Shown here: in pieces, positions 62,642-64,000 of the stretch
Position numbering within the stretch: the stretch's first letter is position 1
Layout: the number at the start of each line of letters is the position of its first letter
Origin: Thermomicrobiales bacterium
Lineage (GTDB): Bacteria > Chloroflexota > Chloroflexia > Thermomicrobiales > CFX8
Reading direction: 5' to 3'
NCBI GenBank assembly: GCA_037045155.1
Contig: JBAOIG010000002.1
Location: 62,001 to 126,000 of the forward strand
DNA length: 64,000 bases
The notes under the pieces: model-generated
Databases searched by the model: none
What the model was told of the DNA's origin: nothing
Seen by the model: only the letters and a program-made list of their open reading frames with translations
Position numbers and translations under genes: made by a program

Positions 62642-63664
62642 ATGAGCAGTCATGTCTTGATCATCTCCAATCCAGAGGACCAGCACACCACAGTGGTCGC
62701 AAGCCACATTACTTCGCTCGGGGGTACTGCTACCTTGTTCTACCCTGAGATGCTCGGTCATACCGGACATTATCTTCTTCGTATGAATCACGGCGATCTG
62801 TGTCTCAGGCTGTCGCACTCGAGCGCACGTGAAGCAATTGACTTCGACTCTATCGACTCCGTCTGGTACCGCCGTCCGCGCCGAGTATATCGGGCACGAA
62901 GCTCGCTCGATGATGAGACAGTTGCATTTATTCGCGATGAGTGGGAAGCGACGCTTGAAGGCGCTTACGCTTTGATGAACGAAGCACTCTGGGTGTCGCA
63001 TCCAGATCGGCTGCACACCGCAGCAAGGAAGCCTGTTCAACTGCAGCTCGCGCGCGCTCTTGGCCTGCGAGTGCCTGAAACACTCATTACAAATGATGTG
63101 GTGGCTGCGTCCAAGTTTGTCAAACGTTATGAGCAGGTAATCGCCAAGCCTAGTGGATCAGGATGGATGTTTGCCAATGAAGGGCAAGATATCTCCTACG
63201 TGCTGGCGAACCTCCTTCAAGAAGACGACAACCACTTCGCAGGCTTAGAACTCTCTCCCGTCACTCTTCAGGAATACATTCCTAAGGCGTATGAGGCACG
63301 AGTCAATATCGTCGGCCAGGAGGTCATGGCGATTCGGATCGATAGCCAGCGAAGCGCAATATCTCGAGTTGATTGGCGCCGCTACGACTTGGCCAACACA
63401 CCGTATACACCGCTCCAGTTGCCAGAGCACGTAGAAGCGGCCTGCGCGTCTCTCGCCAAATCTCTTGGCCTGGAATATGGCGCGATCGACCTCATCTGCA
63501 CACCTGATGGAGAGTACGTGTTCCTGGAGATTAATGGCAACGGCCAATTTCTCTGGGCCGAAGTTCATTCCGGCGTCAGCGTAAGCAACGCGTTGGCGCG
63601 CTTGCTAGTGGGAGCTACTCCTCCGCTTTCGTCAACCGCCATCCGAGAAAGGGCAATTGTATGA
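62642..63664 (+). CDS. MvdD/graspetide-type ATP-grasp peptide ligase
   Basis: This 340-residue protein matches the ATP-grasp ligases that make ester or amide cross-links in graspetides (microviridin-type RiPPs). The N-terminal pre-ATP-grasp part has SVWYRRPRRVYRA near residue 73, a typical precursor-contact region. The ATP-grasp fold follows: KPSGSGWMFANEG (ATP-binding loop), then EARVNIVGQEVMAIRID and the metal-binding YGAIDLICTPDGEYVFLEINGNGQF near residue 300. The ATG at 62642 follows a weak GGGGAT. Its stop overlaps the precursor start, so both are translated together. Confidence 0.85.
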   Translation: MSSHVLIISNPEDQHTTVVASHITSLGGTATLFYPEMLGHTGHYLLRMNHGDLCLRLSHSSAREAIDFDSIDSVWYRRPRRVYRARSSLDDETVAFIRDEWEATLEGAYALMNEALWVSHPDRLHTAARKPVQLQLARALGLRVPETLITNDVVAASKFVKRYEQVIAKPSGSGWMFANEGQDISYVLANLLQEDDNHFAGLELSPVTLQEYIPKAYEARVNIVGQEVMAIRIDSQRSAISRVDWRRYDLANTPYTPLQLPEHVEAACASLAKSLGLEYGAIDLICTPDGEYVFLEINGNGQFLWAEVHSGVSVSNALARLLVGATPPLSSTAIRERAIV

Positions 63665-63825
63665 CAGACACCGTTGCGACTGAGCCGTTCCTGCTTCGAT
63701 TCAAGGAAACCGAGCCAGTAGAGGGTCGTCCGCTCTACGCAAGCCCGGAACAAGGAGGTGAGAGCAATCCCAAGGAAGAGACACCACCGAAGGAGCAGAC
63801 CAAGAAGGGGCCCTGGGGCGACTAG
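63661..63825 (+). CDS. Graspetide precursor peptide (probable)
   Basis: This 54-residue peptide begins at an ATG that overlaps the ATP-grasp stop (ATGA), with AAAGGG upstream. The leader contains EPFLLRFKE at residues 8-16, close to the PFFARFLE motif that guides microviridin-type ATP-grasp ligases. The C-terminal part, GESNPKEETPPKEQTKKGPWGD (residues 33-54, with a repeated PKE[EQ]T), holds Ser, Thr and Lys as possible nucleophiles and Glu and Asp as acids, the pattern of a cross-linked core. The core boundary is not known. Confidence 0.75.
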   Translation: MTDTVATEPFLLRFKETEPVEGRPLYASPEQGGESNPKEETPPKEQTKKGPWGD

Positions 63826-63901
63826 CTAATCGGCAGCAGCGCGGGAGTAGCTCTCCAAGCATGCAAGCAAATACACCTGTAAGAATGGAAGAATACATCC
63901 G

Positions 63902-64000
63902 GTGATACGAGTCACGATCGTGGCGCTCCTCGTCCTTCTGACGTGCTCTGGTTGTGGCGATGTCATAAGCAACCCGTCTCCATTACCGGCACAACAAGCC
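63902..64000 (+). CDS. Lipoprotein, start only (cut by window end)
   Basis: A GTG start with GGAAGA upstream opens a frame that runs off the window. The visible 33 residues form a short signal peptide (VTIVALLVLLTCSGC) with a probable lipidated Cys, then a Pro/Ser-rich stretch. The function cannot be read. It follows the precursor by 76 bases and may be part of the same cluster, for example in export or processing. Confidence 0.55.
   Translation, partial: MIRVTIVALLVLLTCSGCGDVISNPSPLPAQQA

Overview
The window comes from a GC-rich bacterium, most likely a member of the Chloroflexota near the Thermomicrobia (Sphaerobacter-like). This is an inference, because no rRNA gene is present. It rests on the high GC, on Gram-positive-style lipoproteins and C-terminally anchored surface proteins, on many GTG and TTG starts, and on a repeat ending in FGYP...FERARFE in a secreted protein, a module I associate with Chloroflexota.

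Region by region: 0-13 kb holds mixed housekeeping genes (methyltransferase, TypA, a DUF433/PIN-like pair, a LigB-type dioxygenase, HD hydrolase, nitroreductase, lipoprotein, FAD oxidoreductase), a four-gene quaternary-amine ABC transporter and a UBP-type zinc finger protein. From 13 to 26.4 kb one long minus-strand block runs recX, an MBL-fold protein, pyrG, atpZ-B-E-F-H-A-G-D-C, murA and mreB. From 26.5 to 45.8 kb are regulators and metabolic genes, including a MalT-like LuxR regulator, a glycine-rich secreted protein, a site-2 protease, glutamine synthetase, an MrfA-like helicase, an XRE regulator with a palindromic operator, an M19 dipeptidase, and a TauE/DUF1634/nucleosidase operon in which TauE carries a frameshift.

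The most striking locus is 46.6-51.7 kb. A cobalamin riboswitch with an intrinsic terminator precedes four overlapping genes: a secreted alpha-barrel protein with prenyltransferase/transcobalamin-type repeats, a membrane-anchored DUF4430-like protein, an EcfT-like permease with extra C-terminal helices, and a fused double EcfA ATPase. The two secreted parts resemble the two domains of animal intrinsic factor and transcobalamin. No S component is encoded. I infer a B12 or corrinoid capture-and-uptake system.

From 51.8 to 53.9 kb a lower-GC PD-(D/E)XK-like nuclease gene sits next to a decayed IS5-type transposase, followed by lon, a DarA-like c-di-AMP receptor, a GPH transporter and a second large NB-ARC/TPR regulator. 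From about 61 kb the sequence becomes visibly AT-richer and holds a probable graspetide (omega-ester/amide RiPP) cluster: several small unknown genes, an MvdD-like ATP-grasp ligase, and, overlapping its stop codon, a 54-residue precursor with a PFLLRFKE leader motif. The window ends inside a lipoprotein gene.
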